A stretch of 64,000 bases of DNA from assembly GCF_019635455.1 (NCBI RefSeq), contig NZ_JAHBZJ010000008.1, forward strand, positions 62,001 through 126,000. Reading direction: 5' to 3'. The position numbers and the translations under genes are program-made. The notes beneath the pieces were generated by a model. The model worked only from the letters and a program-made list of their open reading frames with translations, was not told where the DNA came from and did no database searches. This DNA is from Sphingomonas sp. (GTDB lineage: Bacteria; Pseudomonadota; Alphaproteobacteria; Sphingomonadales; Sphingomonadaceae). Shown here one piece after another: positions 7,418 through 17,463 of the stretch; the first letter of the stretch is position 1, and every line of letters begins with the position of its first letter.

Positions 7418-10400
7418 TCACCGCTGCGCCACCACCATCGGCTGGTTGGGGATCGCGGCGCGGATTTCCGGCGAATACATTGCCTCCACCCGGGTTGGCG
7501 GCAGCTGAAGCCGGCCGGCGGCGTTGAGCCGCATCGTGTAGCTCACCGTCCGCGTGCCGCGCGGCAGCCAGGCGAAATAGCCGCGCCATGCGTCGCGACC
7601 CCGCTCGACATAGCTGGGCGCATCGCCACTGCCGCCCTCGGCCAGCATTTCCGACTGGCCGCCCAGCGTGCCGATCACCGTCGCGCCCGCCGGAACCGGA
7701 TCGGCGATCACCACCCAGTTGCGATCGGCGCTCGCCTCGATCGTCAGCGTCACACGGACGACATCGCCGCGGGTCCACAGCCCCTTGGTCTTGGCCTGAA
7801 CTGCCTCGACCTTCTTGGTGAGCTTGTACCCGGCATTCAACGGCTGGGTCAGCGGCACCGCCGCCTTCACCTGCACGGTCGCCCACGGCCCCGCCCCGCC
7901 CGATTGCGAGAGGGTCAGCGGCGCCTGGCCGGTGGGTAACGCGAAGAGCAGGCTGCGCTGCGCCGGGTCGAGCGGCCAACTGCGCGTCTGGCTGCGCCCG
8001 CCCAGGCTCGCCGTCGTCACGCCGGCGACCTGTTCGGCCGGATAGGCGGCTTCGAACCGGCGCGCCGCGATCACGCCCCAGGCGTTGGCGGTGGTGGTGT
8101 CCCAATGCCCGCGTTCCTGCCGCAGCGCCGCGCCGACCATCATCTTCGGCCCTTCGCCGGCAAAGGTCGGCCGGCCCAGCGTCGCGACCAGCGCCTTCAG
8201 CACCGCTTCGTCGCCCGATGCCATCAGCCACCAGGGGCTGTTGCCCTTGTCGCTCAGGTCGATCCGGGTCCCTTCATAGACCAGTCGGGTCTTCAGCACG
8301 CCCTCCGCCGCCGCGCGCAGCTGTGCGCCATTTGCGAGGCCCGGCACCTTGCCCAGCGCGGCGATATAGTCGGCGAGCGTCGAGGTCGGCATATCCTGTG
8401 GCGTGATGCCCAGCTGGCCCAGCATGTCCGCGCGCGCCGCGCCCTGCCGGGCGAGCGCCGCGAACGCCGCGACCTTCTGCAACCGTACATCGCCATATTC
8501 GTCATGCCGCAGCCGCCCGTCGAGCACCGCGGTCAGCGCCTGAACCATCCGCGAACGCGATGCTTCGGGGATCGGCAGCCCCGCCTCGGCCGTGATCGAC
8601 AGGACATAGCTGGTCAGCGCCTCCGACCCGCGCAGGCCGTCCGACGGGAAGTAGCGGAGCAGGCCGTCCTTATCGAGATAGACCGGCATCTCGCCCGCCA
8701 GGCTGTTCCATGCGCCGGTATCGCCCAGCGCCACGGCCTTCGACGTGCGCTGTTCGAAACAGCCATAGGGATAGGCGGACATGTAATCGCGCACCCCCTG
8801 CAATGGCGGCACCAGGCTGTCGGTGAGCAGCAGCGAGACGCTGCCGACGCCGGACAGCGCCCCCGCCGGCGGCTGGATCGCGACCGGCCCGCCTTCGCCG
8901 ACGCGCACCAGCGTCGCGGCCCAGGTTTCGACCGGCACCGCCGGGGCGATGTCCTGCGCGACCGTGATCGCGTCGCTCGCCTTGCCGCTGGCATCGCGGG
9001 CGGTGACCTTCCACTGCAACCGGTCAAAGCCCTTGGGCGCGGTGAGGTTCCACGCGATCGGCACGGCGCCGCCCGCCGGAATCTCGACCGTCAGGTCGCG
9101 ACCGGTGGCGACGCGCGGGCTGAGCTCGACATGCGCGGTCACCGTCATCGGCTTGTCTGATCCGTTGCGCAGCGTGAAGCCCGCCGAATAGAAGTCGCCA
9201 TCGCGCACCAGCGGCGGGATACCGGCAAAGATCGACAGGTCCTGCGCGGTCCGCACATCGGTGCTGCCGGTGCCGAAATACTGGCCGTCGCCGCCCAGCG
9301 CGATCGCCACCAGCTTGAACGAGGACAGCGAGTCCGACAGCGGCACATCGACGCTCGCCGCGCCCTGCGCATCGAGCGGGACGCTGCCGCGCCACAGCAA
9401 CACCGGCTGGAAATTCTCTCGGTTGAGCGCGGACAGGTCGCCGCCGCCACCGCCGCCCGCCTCAACCGCCTTGCGGCCGTAATGGCGCTTGCCGACCACC
9501 TGGGTCTGCGCGGTCGAAGTCAGCACCGACAGCGGGCGATCGCCCATCATCGCCGCCAGCACGTCCCAGCTTTCGTTCGGCGCGAGCTGCAACAGCGCCT
9601 CATCCACCGCGACGAAGGCGACATCGGCCTTGGGTGCGGCGCTGCCGTCCGGATTCTTCACCTGGAGCGCGACCTTGGCCGTGCCGCGCGCGGCATAGCG
9701 TTCCCGGTCCGCCTTCACGCGCACATCCATCCGGTGGCCTTCCCAGCCGACCCGGATCTTTGCCATGCCGATCCGATAGCTGGGCTTGGCGAGATCGACC
9801 GTCGCGGTCGGTGCCGCCCCCTCGCGCGAGAAGAAGGGAAGGTTCCAGCGACGGGCAAGGTCCGCCCACCACAATTTCCAACCACCCACGCGCCCGCGCA
9901 CCGCCATGACCGAAACATGGACGTCGGGCGCATAGACGCCCTTTAACGGCACCTCGACCACCGGATTCTCACCCGACAGGTCGGTGACGAAGCTCGACAT
10001 CACCCCTTCGCGCTCGACCGTGACCAGCGCGGTCGCGCCGCGGAAGGGCATGCGCACCTGAAAGCGGGCGGTGTCGGTCGATTTATATTCCGGCTTTTCG
10101 GGGATCAGATCCATGCGGTCGCCATTGTCGCCGCCGAACCACCAATCGTCCTCCCCCGCCAGCCATACCGACGTGGTCGCGCGCGCGACGTTGCCGGCGC
10201 CGTCCGTCGTGGTGGCGACGGCATAGACCTCACCCGATACGCCGGGATCGAGTTCGCATTTGGCGAAGCCCTGTGCATCGGTGGTCGTCGAACAGGATGC
10301 GGACAGCTTCCTGGTCCGCATGTTGTTTTCATAGGCGTAGAAGCCGCCGATCAGGCGCCGTCGCGCGGTCAGGATTTCGCGGCTGTAGAGCGCGACCTGC

Positions 10401-13162
10401 ACCTTTTGGCCCTTGACCGGCTTGCCGTCCGTACCCAGCGCCACGAGGCGCAGGCGCAGATCGTCCTCCTTCATCAGCCAGCCATCGGTCTTGACGCCCA
10501 GTTGCACCGCCGATGCATAGATGGGAACGCTGCGCGAGGCGGTCAGCACCTCGCCATTGGCGTCCTGATAATCCATCTCGACACGCATCAGCGTGTTGCC
10601 TTCCAGCGTCCCCGGCACGTCGATCGTGGTGCGCGCGGTGCCGTCGCGGCCCAGCGTGACCGGCAGCGTCTGCATCGGCGGCAATTGCGTCGAATCGATC
10701 TCTTCGCCGTCGCCGTTGAGCGGCTTCGTCCCCTCTTCGATCGCCTGCCCGCCAAAGCTGTAGCTCTCGTAATCCTGAGGCGCCTTGTACCGGTCCCAAT
10801 AGCCGATGCGCAGCTCGACCGGCAGGTTCGCCGCCCCGCCGCCGGACAGATATCCGACGAACAGGTCGAGCGGCAGCGTCTTTGGCTTCACCGCCGCCTC
10901 TTTCGGTCCGGCGACCGACGCCTTCATCGTCGGCAGCTTATATTCGTCCACCTTGATCGACTGATCGGTCCAGATCGTGTCCTCGCCGCGCACGAACTGG
11001 AGGTCGTAATCGCCCATCGGCGCGCCCTGCGGGACGTTCCACGTCGTCTCGCCATTGCCGGTGGCGCCGATCGTCACCGGCAGCTCGAACTGCGTATCGG
11101 AGCCGCGATGGGTGAGCTTTAGCGTGCCGGTAAAGCCGTCGGGATAGGCGAAGCCGGCCGCGACCGGGCGGCGCAGCACATGTTTCATATGCACCGTCTC
11201 CCCCTGCCGGACGAGCGCGCGGTCGAAGATGGTGTGGATGATCGTACGGTCGGCGTCATAGCCAAAGCGCAGATCGAAATCATAGGGCCGAATCCCCTCG
11301 CCCCAGGCGGTGAGCGTGAAGCTCATATCGTCGCCCTTGCGCGCGGAGATCATCAGCGTGTGCGATTCCGATCCCTCGTCACAGCTGCCCCAGGTCTGCG
11401 GCTCGGGCAGTCCCTTGGCGACCGCGAGCCGGCCAGATTGATCGGTGGTGCCGCTCGCCAGCATCTTTCCGGTGCAGCTGTCGGTGACCTTGACCGCCGC
11501 GCCGCCGACGGGCTTGCCGCTGTCGAGCGCGGTCACCCAGGCGAGCGAGCTTTCCCGGCCCCATTTGAAATGCACCGCCATGTTGGTGACGAGCGCACCG
11601 GCGGCGACGTAACGCGGTGCGTCGCGCCCGAGCAGCGCCTTGCCCAGCTGGGGCGAGGCGAGTTCAACGACATAGAAGCCCGGCTTGCCCAACGGGATGC
11701 CTACGACCTCCATCTCCTTGCCCTTGCCCGGCAGGTTGATGTTGAGCGGCGCACCCAGACCCGCGCCCAGGATCGGCTTCGCGCCGGTCTGGTTGATCCG
11801 CACGGTCATGCCGCGACGCTCGACCTCATCGACCTTATAGTCGTCGGCATCGTCGATCGTGCGCAGCCACCGCGCGATCACGCCGTCAGAGGCATCGACG
11901 CGCATATGCTGGCCCGCGACCGACAGGCCCTTGCCCTGCAACGCCGGCTCGACATTGCGAACCGTGACGGGCAGCACCCCGCCCTCCCTGGCCTCTAGGA
12001 TGCCGAACGGCGCGGCGAACTTCACCAGCGGCGGCGCCTCGTCGAAGCGGACGTCCAGCGGGAAGCGTTCGGCGTTGGACAGCGCGCGACCGCTCTCGTC
12101 CTTGATCCCCGCCGGCAAAATCAGCCGCGCATTGGTCGCGGCGGGCAGCGGCGAGGCGAATTTGACGTCGCTGACCGTGTTTGCGCGCTTGTCCTCGTCC
12201 GACAGGACGGGAAGCAGCTTCTTTCCATCGGCGGTCTCGATCCGGATCGCCTCGGCCTGTTCGCGCGGGATGCGCGCGGAAAAGCGGACCCACGCCTCCT
12301 TGACCGGATTGCATCCGGCCTGGGGATTGATGCGCGCGCATTCGAAGCGCGCGGTGAACGGCTTGCGCACCGTGAAGTCGAACCGCTGGTCCGCGCCCGC
12401 GGTCTTGCCGCCCGCGCCGGCGATCGACGCGCCCCAGACCAGCGCCACGTCGCGGCCCGGGGGCAGCGGGCGCCCGCACTGGACCGCCACGACATTGGCG
12501 AGCGCCTTGGCCCGCGCATCGGCATTTTCGGGCAGGGTCTCGGCGATGCCGGAATCGCGCAGGAAGCTGCGCACCTCCCACCGATCGGCGTTCATTTCGG
12601 GCAACAGCTTGGCGGGCAGGCCGGGATCCAGCAGCTTGACCGGGATCTTCTCCCCGATCCCCTCGACCGCGCAATAGGCGCCCTGGGCGATCGATTCGCG
12701 GGTCGCCGGCATGTTGGTGCCGACCAGGAAGACCTGATCCTCCTCGATCTCGCCGCCATAACGGCTGGGGAGCAACCCCTTCACCGTCGGTCCGCCTGCT
12801 TCCACCGCGAATTCGCGGCTGCCGGTGACGGCATAGCCGGACAGGCTCTTCAGATTATCGACCAGCTCGAACTTGCAGCTCGTCCCTCCGGGCAGCGGCG
12901 TGGCGAATTCCCAGACATAGGTCTGCTGATCGACCCATCGCCCCTCGCCACCGATCGCGCAGCTGACCTTGACCGGCGCGGCCGCGCGCGGATCGCCCAG
13001 TGGCACCATCTGCTGGCTGAAGCGCAGCGTGTAGCGTTCGATCGCGCCATCGCCCATTCCCGGCGTGGACAGCACCACCTGGGGACTGGCATCGCCCCAG
13101 GCCAGGACCGGCGTCAGCGCCAGTGCCAGGATCGCCGCAACGCGCGCGAGGTGCTTCATCAT
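7418..13162 (-). CDS. Bacterial alpha-2-macroglobulin family protein (YfhM-like)
   Basis: This very large protein (about 1914 residues) fits the bacterial alpha-2-macroglobulin family. It has a Sec signal (HLARVAAILALALTPVLAWG), many MG-type beta-sandwich repeats, a bait-region-like segment, and the thioester motif GCFEQ with Cys at about residue 1468. A C-terminal alpha/beta region follows (PVEAM/YSPEIRA end). Family members trap foreign proteases in the periplasm using the CxEQ thioester. Unlike E. coli YfhM, no lipobox Cys is visible after the signal, so it may be soluble or held by the uncleaved signal. ATG at 13162 (a second ATG follows at 13159) has a GGGGGAAGG ribosome-binding site. 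It is co-transcribed with pbpC. Confidence 0.93.
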   Translation of the reverse strand: MMKHLARVAAILALALTPVLAWGDASPQVVLSTPGMGDGAIERYTLRFSQQMVPLGDPRAAAPVKVSCAIGGEGRWVDQQTYVWEFATPLPGGTSCKFELVDNLKSLSGYAVTGSREFAVEAGGPTVKGLLPSRYGGEIEEDQVFLVGTNMPATRESIAQGAYCAVEGIGEKIPVKLLDPGLPAKLLPEMNADRWEVRSFLRDSGIAETLPENADARAKALANVVAVQCGRPLPPGRDVALVWGASIAGAGGKTAGADQRFDFTVRKPFTARFECARINPQAGCNPVKEAWVRFSARIPREQAEAIRIETADGKKLLPVLSDEDKRANTVSDVKFASPLPAATNARLILPAGIKDESGRALSNAERFPLDVRFDEAPPLVKFAAPFGILEAREGGVLPVTVRNVEPALQGKGLSVAGQHMRVDASDGVIARWLRTIDDADDYKVDEVERRGMTVRINQTGAKPILGAGLGAPLNINLPGKGKEMEVVGIPLGKPGFYVVELASPQLGKALLGRDAPRYVAAGALVTNMAVHFKWGRESSLAWVTALDSGKPVGGAAVKVTDSCTGKMLASGTTDQSGRLAVAKGLPEPQTWGSCDEGSESHTLMISARKGDDMSFTLTAWGEGIRPYDFDLRFGYDADRTIIHTIFDRALVRQGETVHMKHVLRRPVAAGFAYPDGFTGTLKLTHRGSDTQFELPVTIGATGNGETTWNVPQGAPMGDYDLQFVRGEDTIWTDQSIKVDEYKLPTMKASVAGPKEAAVKPKTLPLDLFVGYLSGGGAANLPVELRIGYWDRYKAPQDYESYSFGGQAIEEGTKPLNGDGEEIDSTQLPPMQTLPVTLGRDGTARTTIDVPGTLEGNTLMRVEMDYQDANGEVLTASRSVPIYASAVQLGVKTDGWLMKEDDLRLRLVALGTDGKPVKGQKVQVALYSREILTARRRLIGGFYAYENNMRTRKLSASCSTTTDAQGFAKCELDPGVSGEVYAVATTTDGAGNVARATTSVWLAGEDDWWFGGDNGDRMDLIPEKPEYKSTDTARFQVRMPFRGATALVTVEREGVMSSFVTDLSGENPVVEVPLKGVYAPDVHVSVMAVRGRVGGWKLWWADLARRWNLPFFSREGAAPTATVDLAKPSYRIGMAKIRVGWEGHRMDVRVKADRERYAARGTAKVALQVKNPDGSAAPKADVAFVAVDEALLQLAPNESWDVLAAMMGDRPLSVLTSTAQTQVVGKRHYGRKAVEAGGGGGGDLSALNRENFQPVLLWRGSVPLDAQGAASVDVPLSDSLSSFKLVAIALGGDGQYFGTGSTDVRTAQDLSIFAGIPPLVRDGDFYSAGFTLRNGSDKPMTVTAHVELSPRVATGRDLTVEIPAGGAVPIAWNLTAPKGFDRLQWKVTARDASGKASDAITVAQDIAPAVPVETWAATLVRVGEGGPVAIQPPAGALSGVGSVSLLLTDSLVPPLQGVRDYMSAYPYGCFEQRTSKAVALGDTGAWNSLAGEMPVYLDKDGLLRYFPSDGLRGSEALTSYVLSITAEAGLPIPEASRSRMVQALTAVLDGRLRHDEYGDVRLQKVAAFAALARQGAARADMLGQLGITPQDMPTSTLADYIAALGKVPGLANGAQLRAAAEGVLKTRLVYEGTRIDLSDKGNSPWWLMASGDEAVLKALVATLGRPTFAGEGPKMMVGAALRQERGHWDTTTANAWGVIAARRFEAAYPAEQVAGVTTASLGGRSQTRSWPLDPAQRSLLFALPTGQAPLTLSQSGGAGPWATVQVKAAVPLTQPLNAGYKLTKKVEAVQAKTKGLWTRGDVVRVTLTIEASADRNWVVIADPVPAGATVIGTLGGQSEMLAEGGSGDAPSYVERGRDAWRGYFAWLPRGTRTVSYTMRLNAAGRLQLPPTRVEAMYSPEIRAAIPNQPMVVAQR

Positions 13163-13239
13163 ACCTTCCCCCAAGCAGGTGGGCCGATCCTAACGCTCCC
13201 GCAATGCCCGAGTCCACTGTCAGGATGACCCGTGCCGAA

Positions 13240-16200
13240 TCAATAATCCTTGGAATATTTGATTCCCGCGCTCGATCCGCCGAACGATCCGGTGGCGGAG
13301 AGCAGGCTGAGCGCCCGGGTCAGCGCGATCTCCAGCTGGACGGCGGTGAAGCCGCGCGCATCGGTGATGATTTCGACATAGATGTCGTCGGTCAGATACT
13401 GGCCGGCGGCGAGCGCGGTGCCGCGCCCGGTGGTGTCGTCGGCGCCCAGGATGCGCAGCCGGTCGATCCCCGCCGCCGACCGCAGCTTGCCGAGCGGATT
13501 GAGGCCGCCGCCGCTTCCGCGCAGCGAATTGAGCGCGGCGGCGAGCTGGATCGCCTCGGTCGCCGACAGGTTGGTGACCGAACTGCCGAACAACAGGCGC
13601 GAAAGCACCTCGTCCTGCGGCAGCGTCGGGGTCGAGGTAAAGGCGATGCGCGGTTTTTGCCCGCTGCCGGTGATGTTGATGATCGCGGTCACGCCCTCTG
13701 CCGTGGTGCTGGCGCCGATATTGATCTGCGGGTCGGCGAGCGGACCGCCCTCGAAACTGACGATGCCGCGCGTCAGTTCGAACCGGCGGCTGGCAAAGCT
13801 GTAGGTGCCGCGCACCACCCGCGCTTCACCGGTCACGATCGGCGCGGCGGAGGTTCCGGTGACGCGCATGTCGGCACTCCATTCGGATTCGAGGCCCATC
13901 CCCGATACGAACAGCCGGTTGTCCGCGGTGATGCGCACGTCGAGCTTGAAGATGCCCGACGACGCCTGACGCTTTGGCCGGGCGCCGGTCGGGTCGAGAT
14001 CGCTCTTGCGATAGACGCCGGTGAGTTCGGGAACCTCGGCCGCGCCCTGGCGGATGATCTGGTAGCGCGCGTCGGGGATGATGATCCGTCCCGCGATCTT
14101 GCCGCCATCGGCCTTGCTGTTGGTGATGCGCAGCTGTCCGGTCGCGGTTGCGCCCAGCGCATCGCTGCGCGCCAGCCGCGCGTTGCGGAAGCGGGTGGTG
14201 ATATCGAGCGGGAACCCCTCGTCCGCCGACAGGCCGATCGTTCCCGACGCGGTGAGCCGGCCATTGCCCGCGACCGCCTCCATCTGCGTGATCTCAAGCT
14301 GGTTCATGTCGAACCTGCCCTCGACCTTCATCTGCGACAGGCGGGTTCCCCAGGTTTCGTTCTCATAGGCCAGCTTTTCGGCGCGCAGCTGGCCGGCGAT
14401 GCGCGGATCGCGCACCTGGCCAGAGAAATCCGCGGCGATCGCGACCGGCCCGGACAATTGCTGATCGGGAAAGCCCGCCATGGAAAACAGCACCGCCGAG
14501 GGGCCGTTGTAGCGGATGCCGCCCGAAAGCGGGGCCGCCATCAGCCGCGTCGTCCAGCTTCCCGCATTCGGCCCCAGCGGTTGCAGCGTCGCCACCATCC
14601 GGCCGATGGTCGTCGCACCGCGCTTGATGAGCGCACGCGCGTCACCGCCATCGGGGAGCAGCCGGCCGACAAAGGCGATATCGACCGGCGACGATACGCC
14701 ACCGATGCTCGACCGGGTGAAACCGGCGACGTTCAACCGCGCGATCGCCTGGGGAAAGGCGCCGCTGCCGGGCTGGCGGAAGTCGAGCGAGCCGCTGGCG
14801 CTGCCGCCGACCCCGGCGGTGCGCGCGAAGAGATTGGCGATCGACAGGTCGAGCTTGTCGAGCCGTGCCTGCATCACCAGCCCATCGCCCCAGCTGCCCG
14901 CGATCCGCGCGCTTCCCTTGTCGAAATCGATCCGCGTGGGCGACAGGCGATAGCTCCGCCCCGCGATCGCGATCCGGGCCGGCTGGGCAGTGCGAAAACC
15001 GATATTGTTCGCCTTTCCGTCCAGTGCGACGCGCCATTCATCGGGCGCGAACCGCGCATTGGCGGCAATGCGGAACGGCACCGCCGACGATCCCTCGGCC
15101 AGCGCCTGGGCAGCGCCGCTGCCGTCGCGATAGGCGATCTTCGCCCGCGCGCGGGTCAGCACGAAATCGCCGCGCGACAGGTTGGCGACCTGTGCCTCGC
15201 CGGTGATCGCCGGGCCGCGATCATAGAGCGTCGCCGTCGCGTCCACCACCGCGCGGCCGATCGTCAGTCCCATATCGCCCGGCACGGTCGCGTTGCTGGC
15301 GCTCGCATGGACTACCGCCTGCTGGTATTTCCCGGCTGCGGCGAGATCGACCTTGCCGTCGATGCCCGACCCGGCAAAGGTCAGGGCGCCGGCGAACGGG
15401 CCGGCGGGCGTCTGGCGCAACGTCCCCTGAATGTCGGTGCCGGCGAACCGCGCGGTGCGAATATCGACCGTCATCTGGCGGCCCGTGCGCACCATCAGGT
15501 CGGCGCTGAACGGGCCATAATCGGTTCCCCCGGTCGCGGTGACGGCATAGGCGGCGCCCTGCCCGCGAACCCGCGCATGCAGATCGGCGAGACCGACGCC
15601 AAGCCCGGGGCGCGGCGCGCGCAGATCGACCAGCGGTGCGGCCATGGTGCCGGTGACGCGCGCGAACAGCGGGCCATAGTCGGTCGAATAGGCATCGGCG
15701 TTGAGCAGCAGCGGCCCGGCGGGATCGTAGCGGCCCGATCCGCGCACCACCTTGAACCGGGGGGCGCCCAGCTTGAGGTTCGAAAAGGTGACGATGCCAT
15801 CGGGGTTCAGCCCGACATCGACCCGCATCACCGCATTGCCGCCCAGAAAGCTGCGGACCCCGTCGCTGAACAGGCGGGTACTGCGGCCCAGTATCCGTCC
15901 CTTGATCCCCCAGCCGCCGCCCGGCGCGGCATAGAGGTTGGCGTCGGTGGTGACGTTGACGATCCCGACCCCGTCGATCGTATAGTCGTTGACACGCCCC
16001 TTCAGCGCGCCGGTATAGCGGCCGCTGCTCATGTCTGCGGCGACGATCGCGGTCGCGTCGATCCGGTCGGACCGGATGCGCAGATTTTCCGACAGGATCT
16101 GGTCGCCCGTGATCGCCAGGTCGCCCGCGATCGACACGTTTGTCAGCAATCCGCCAGCCGCGGCGTTCAGGCCGGTCACACGCGCCGCCCGCGCCCGCAC

Positions 16201-17463
16201 CGGGATCAGGATCCGGTCGGCGTTCACCGTCGCCAGCCCTTCGGCATAGAGGCGTTCGACGATCGTTTCGCCAAAGCCCAGCGCGGCGGCCTGAACCTTG
16301 TAATCGACGGTCGGCGTCGCGAACGGCCCATTGAGCGCGACCGCGCCGATCACCGACCGGCCCTTCAGATTGGGCGCGATCGTGCCGGGTTTCAGCAGCA
16401 TCGCCTCGACCCGGAACTGGTCGAAGGCGTTTTTGCCCAGGTCGAGCACGCCGGTGGTGGTCAGCGCGAACGCGTCGGAGCGCAGCCGCAGGCGCGTGTC
16501 CGCGCGCCGCTGGTCCAGCGCGGCGTCAAGCGCCACCTGAAGGTTCGGGGTGGTGAGCCGCGCGACCGGCCCCTTCAGATACAGCCCCGGCTGGGTGGCG
16601 CCACGAAGCTGGATCGTCCCCTTGCGCGCGGCGATGCCAAGGTCGGCAAGCTGCCCCCCGCCCAGCGTCGCCATCAGCCGGCCGCGCCAGTCGCTCCACC
16701 CGCCCTTGCCCGCCAGCCGCGCGCGCAGCGGCGCGTCGAGCCCGGCAAGGCCGGCGATCAGCCCGCCCGCCGGCGCGACGAGATCGGCGCGCAGGTCGAG
16801 CTTGTCGGCATCCGGCACCGCGTCCAGCACCAGCGCCAGCCGGTCGCCGCCGTCACTGCCCAGCGTGCGCCCGTTGACGATCAGCCGCGCGCGGCGATCC
16901 GCGATCGCGGTTTCGCCGTTCAGCGTCGCGACATAGCGCCGCCCCGCCACCGGCGGATCGAGCACCAGCCGGTCGATCGACAGCCGGCCGATATCGATGT
17001 CCAGATCGGGCAGCATCGGCGCATTGGGGTCTCCCGGCTTCAACTCCGGCAGGCGCATCACCCGCACCAGCGGCGTGCTCGCCGAACGCACATCGACGTG
17101 ATTGTTGAGGAAGGCGAAGGGCCGCCAATCCACCGCGATCGACGGCGAGGTGGCGAACACGCCCCGGGGATCGCTGACGCGCACGTCGCGCAGCACCATC
17201 GCGCCATAGATCGACCCTTCGATCCGGCCGACGCGAATGTTGAGGCCGCTGGCGGTGGTGAACTTGCCGATCTGGTCCACCACCAGCCGCTTGCCCGGAT
17301 CGGTATTGAGACCGAGCACCAGCAGCAACAGCGCCCCGGCCAGCCCGGCCAGCGCGACCGCGATCCATTTGGCGACGCGCTGCCAGATCGGCGTGCGCAC
17401 GATCACCGTTTCGATATCGGCGTCATCGCCGTGCGGCACGGTCGTTGCCCCGGGTTCCGCCAT
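13240..17463 (-). CDS. tamB: Translocation and assembly module subunit TamB
   Basis: The 1407-residue protein has one membrane segment near residues 31-52 (WIAVALAGLAGALLLLVLGL) and then an extended, repetitive beta-rich body typical of TamB/AsmA-like bridge proteins. The C-terminal DUF490 domain includes ITGSGQKPRIAFTSTPTLPQ and DEVLSRLLFG, and it ends in a strand-like segment. TamB spans the periplasm and, with TamA, is implicated in outer-membrane protein assembly and lipid transport between membranes. Its ATG overlaps the tamA stop (TGATG), so the two are translationally coupled. The alpha-2-macroglobulin gene follows 77 bp downstream in the same direction. Confidence 0.94.
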   Translation of the reverse strand: MAEPGATTVPHGDDADIETVIVRTPIWQRVAKWIAVALAGLAGALLLLVLGLNTDPGKRLVVDQIGKFTTASGLNIRVGRIEGSIYGAMVLRDVRVSDPRGVFATSPSIAVDWRPFAFLNNHVDVRSASTPLVRVMRLPELKPGDPNAPMLPDLDIDIGRLSIDRLVLDPPVAGRRYVATLNGETAIADRRARLIVNGRTLGSDGGDRLALVLDAVPDADKLDLRADLVAPAGGLIAGLAGLDAPLRARLAGKGGWSDWRGRLMATLGGGQLADLGIAARKGTIQLRGATQPGLYLKGPVARLTTPNLQVALDAALDQRRADTRLRLRSDAFALTTTGVLDLGKNAFDQFRVEAMLLKPGTIAPNLKGRSVIGAVALNGPFATPTVDYKVQAAALGFGETIVERLYAEGLATVNADRILIPVRARAARVTGLNAAAGGLLTNVSIAGDLAITGDQILSENLRIRSDRIDATAIVAADMSSGRYTGALKGRVNDYTIDGVGIVNVTTDANLYAAPGGGWGIKGRILGRSTRLFSDGVRSFLGGNAVMRVDVGLNPDGIVTFSNLKLGAPRFKVVRGSGRYDPAGPLLLNADAYSTDYGPLFARVTGTMAAPLVDLRAPRPGLGVGLADLHARVRGQGAAYAVTATGGTDYGPFSADLMVRTGRQMTVDIRTARFAGTDIQGTLRQTPAGPFAGALTFAGSGIDGKVDLAAAGKYQQAVVHASASNATVPGDMGLTIGRAVVDATATLYDRGPAITGEAQVANLSRGDFVLTRARAKIAYRDGSGAAQALAEGSSAVPFRIAANARFAPDEWRVALDGKANNIGFRTAQPARIAIAGRSYRLSPTRIDFDKGSARIAGSWGDGLVMQARLDKLDLSIANLFARTAGVGGSASGSLDFRQPGSGAFPQAIARLNVAGFTRSSIGGVSSPVDIAFVGRLLPDGGDARALIKRGATTIGRMVATLQPLGPNAGSWTTRLMAAPLSGGIRYNGPSAVLFSMAGFPDQQLSGPVAIAADFSGQVRDPRIAGQLRAEKLAYENETWGTRLSQMKVEGRFDMNQLEITQMEAVAGNGRLTASGTIGLSADEGFPLDITTRFRNARLARSDALGATATGQLRITNSKADGGKIAGRIIIPDARYQIIRQGAAEVPELTGVYRKSDLDPTGARPKRQASSGIFKLDVRITADNRLFVSGMGLESEWSADMRVTGTSAAPIVTGEARVVRGTYSFASRRFELTRGIVSFEGGPLADPQINIGASTTAEGVTAIINITGSGQKPRIAFTSTPTLPQDEVLSRLLFGSSVTNLSATEAIQLAAALNSLRGSGGGLNPLGKLRSAAGIDRLRILGADDTTGRGTALAAGQYLTDDIYVEIITDARGFTAVQLEIALTRALSLLSATGSFGGSSAGIKYSKDY

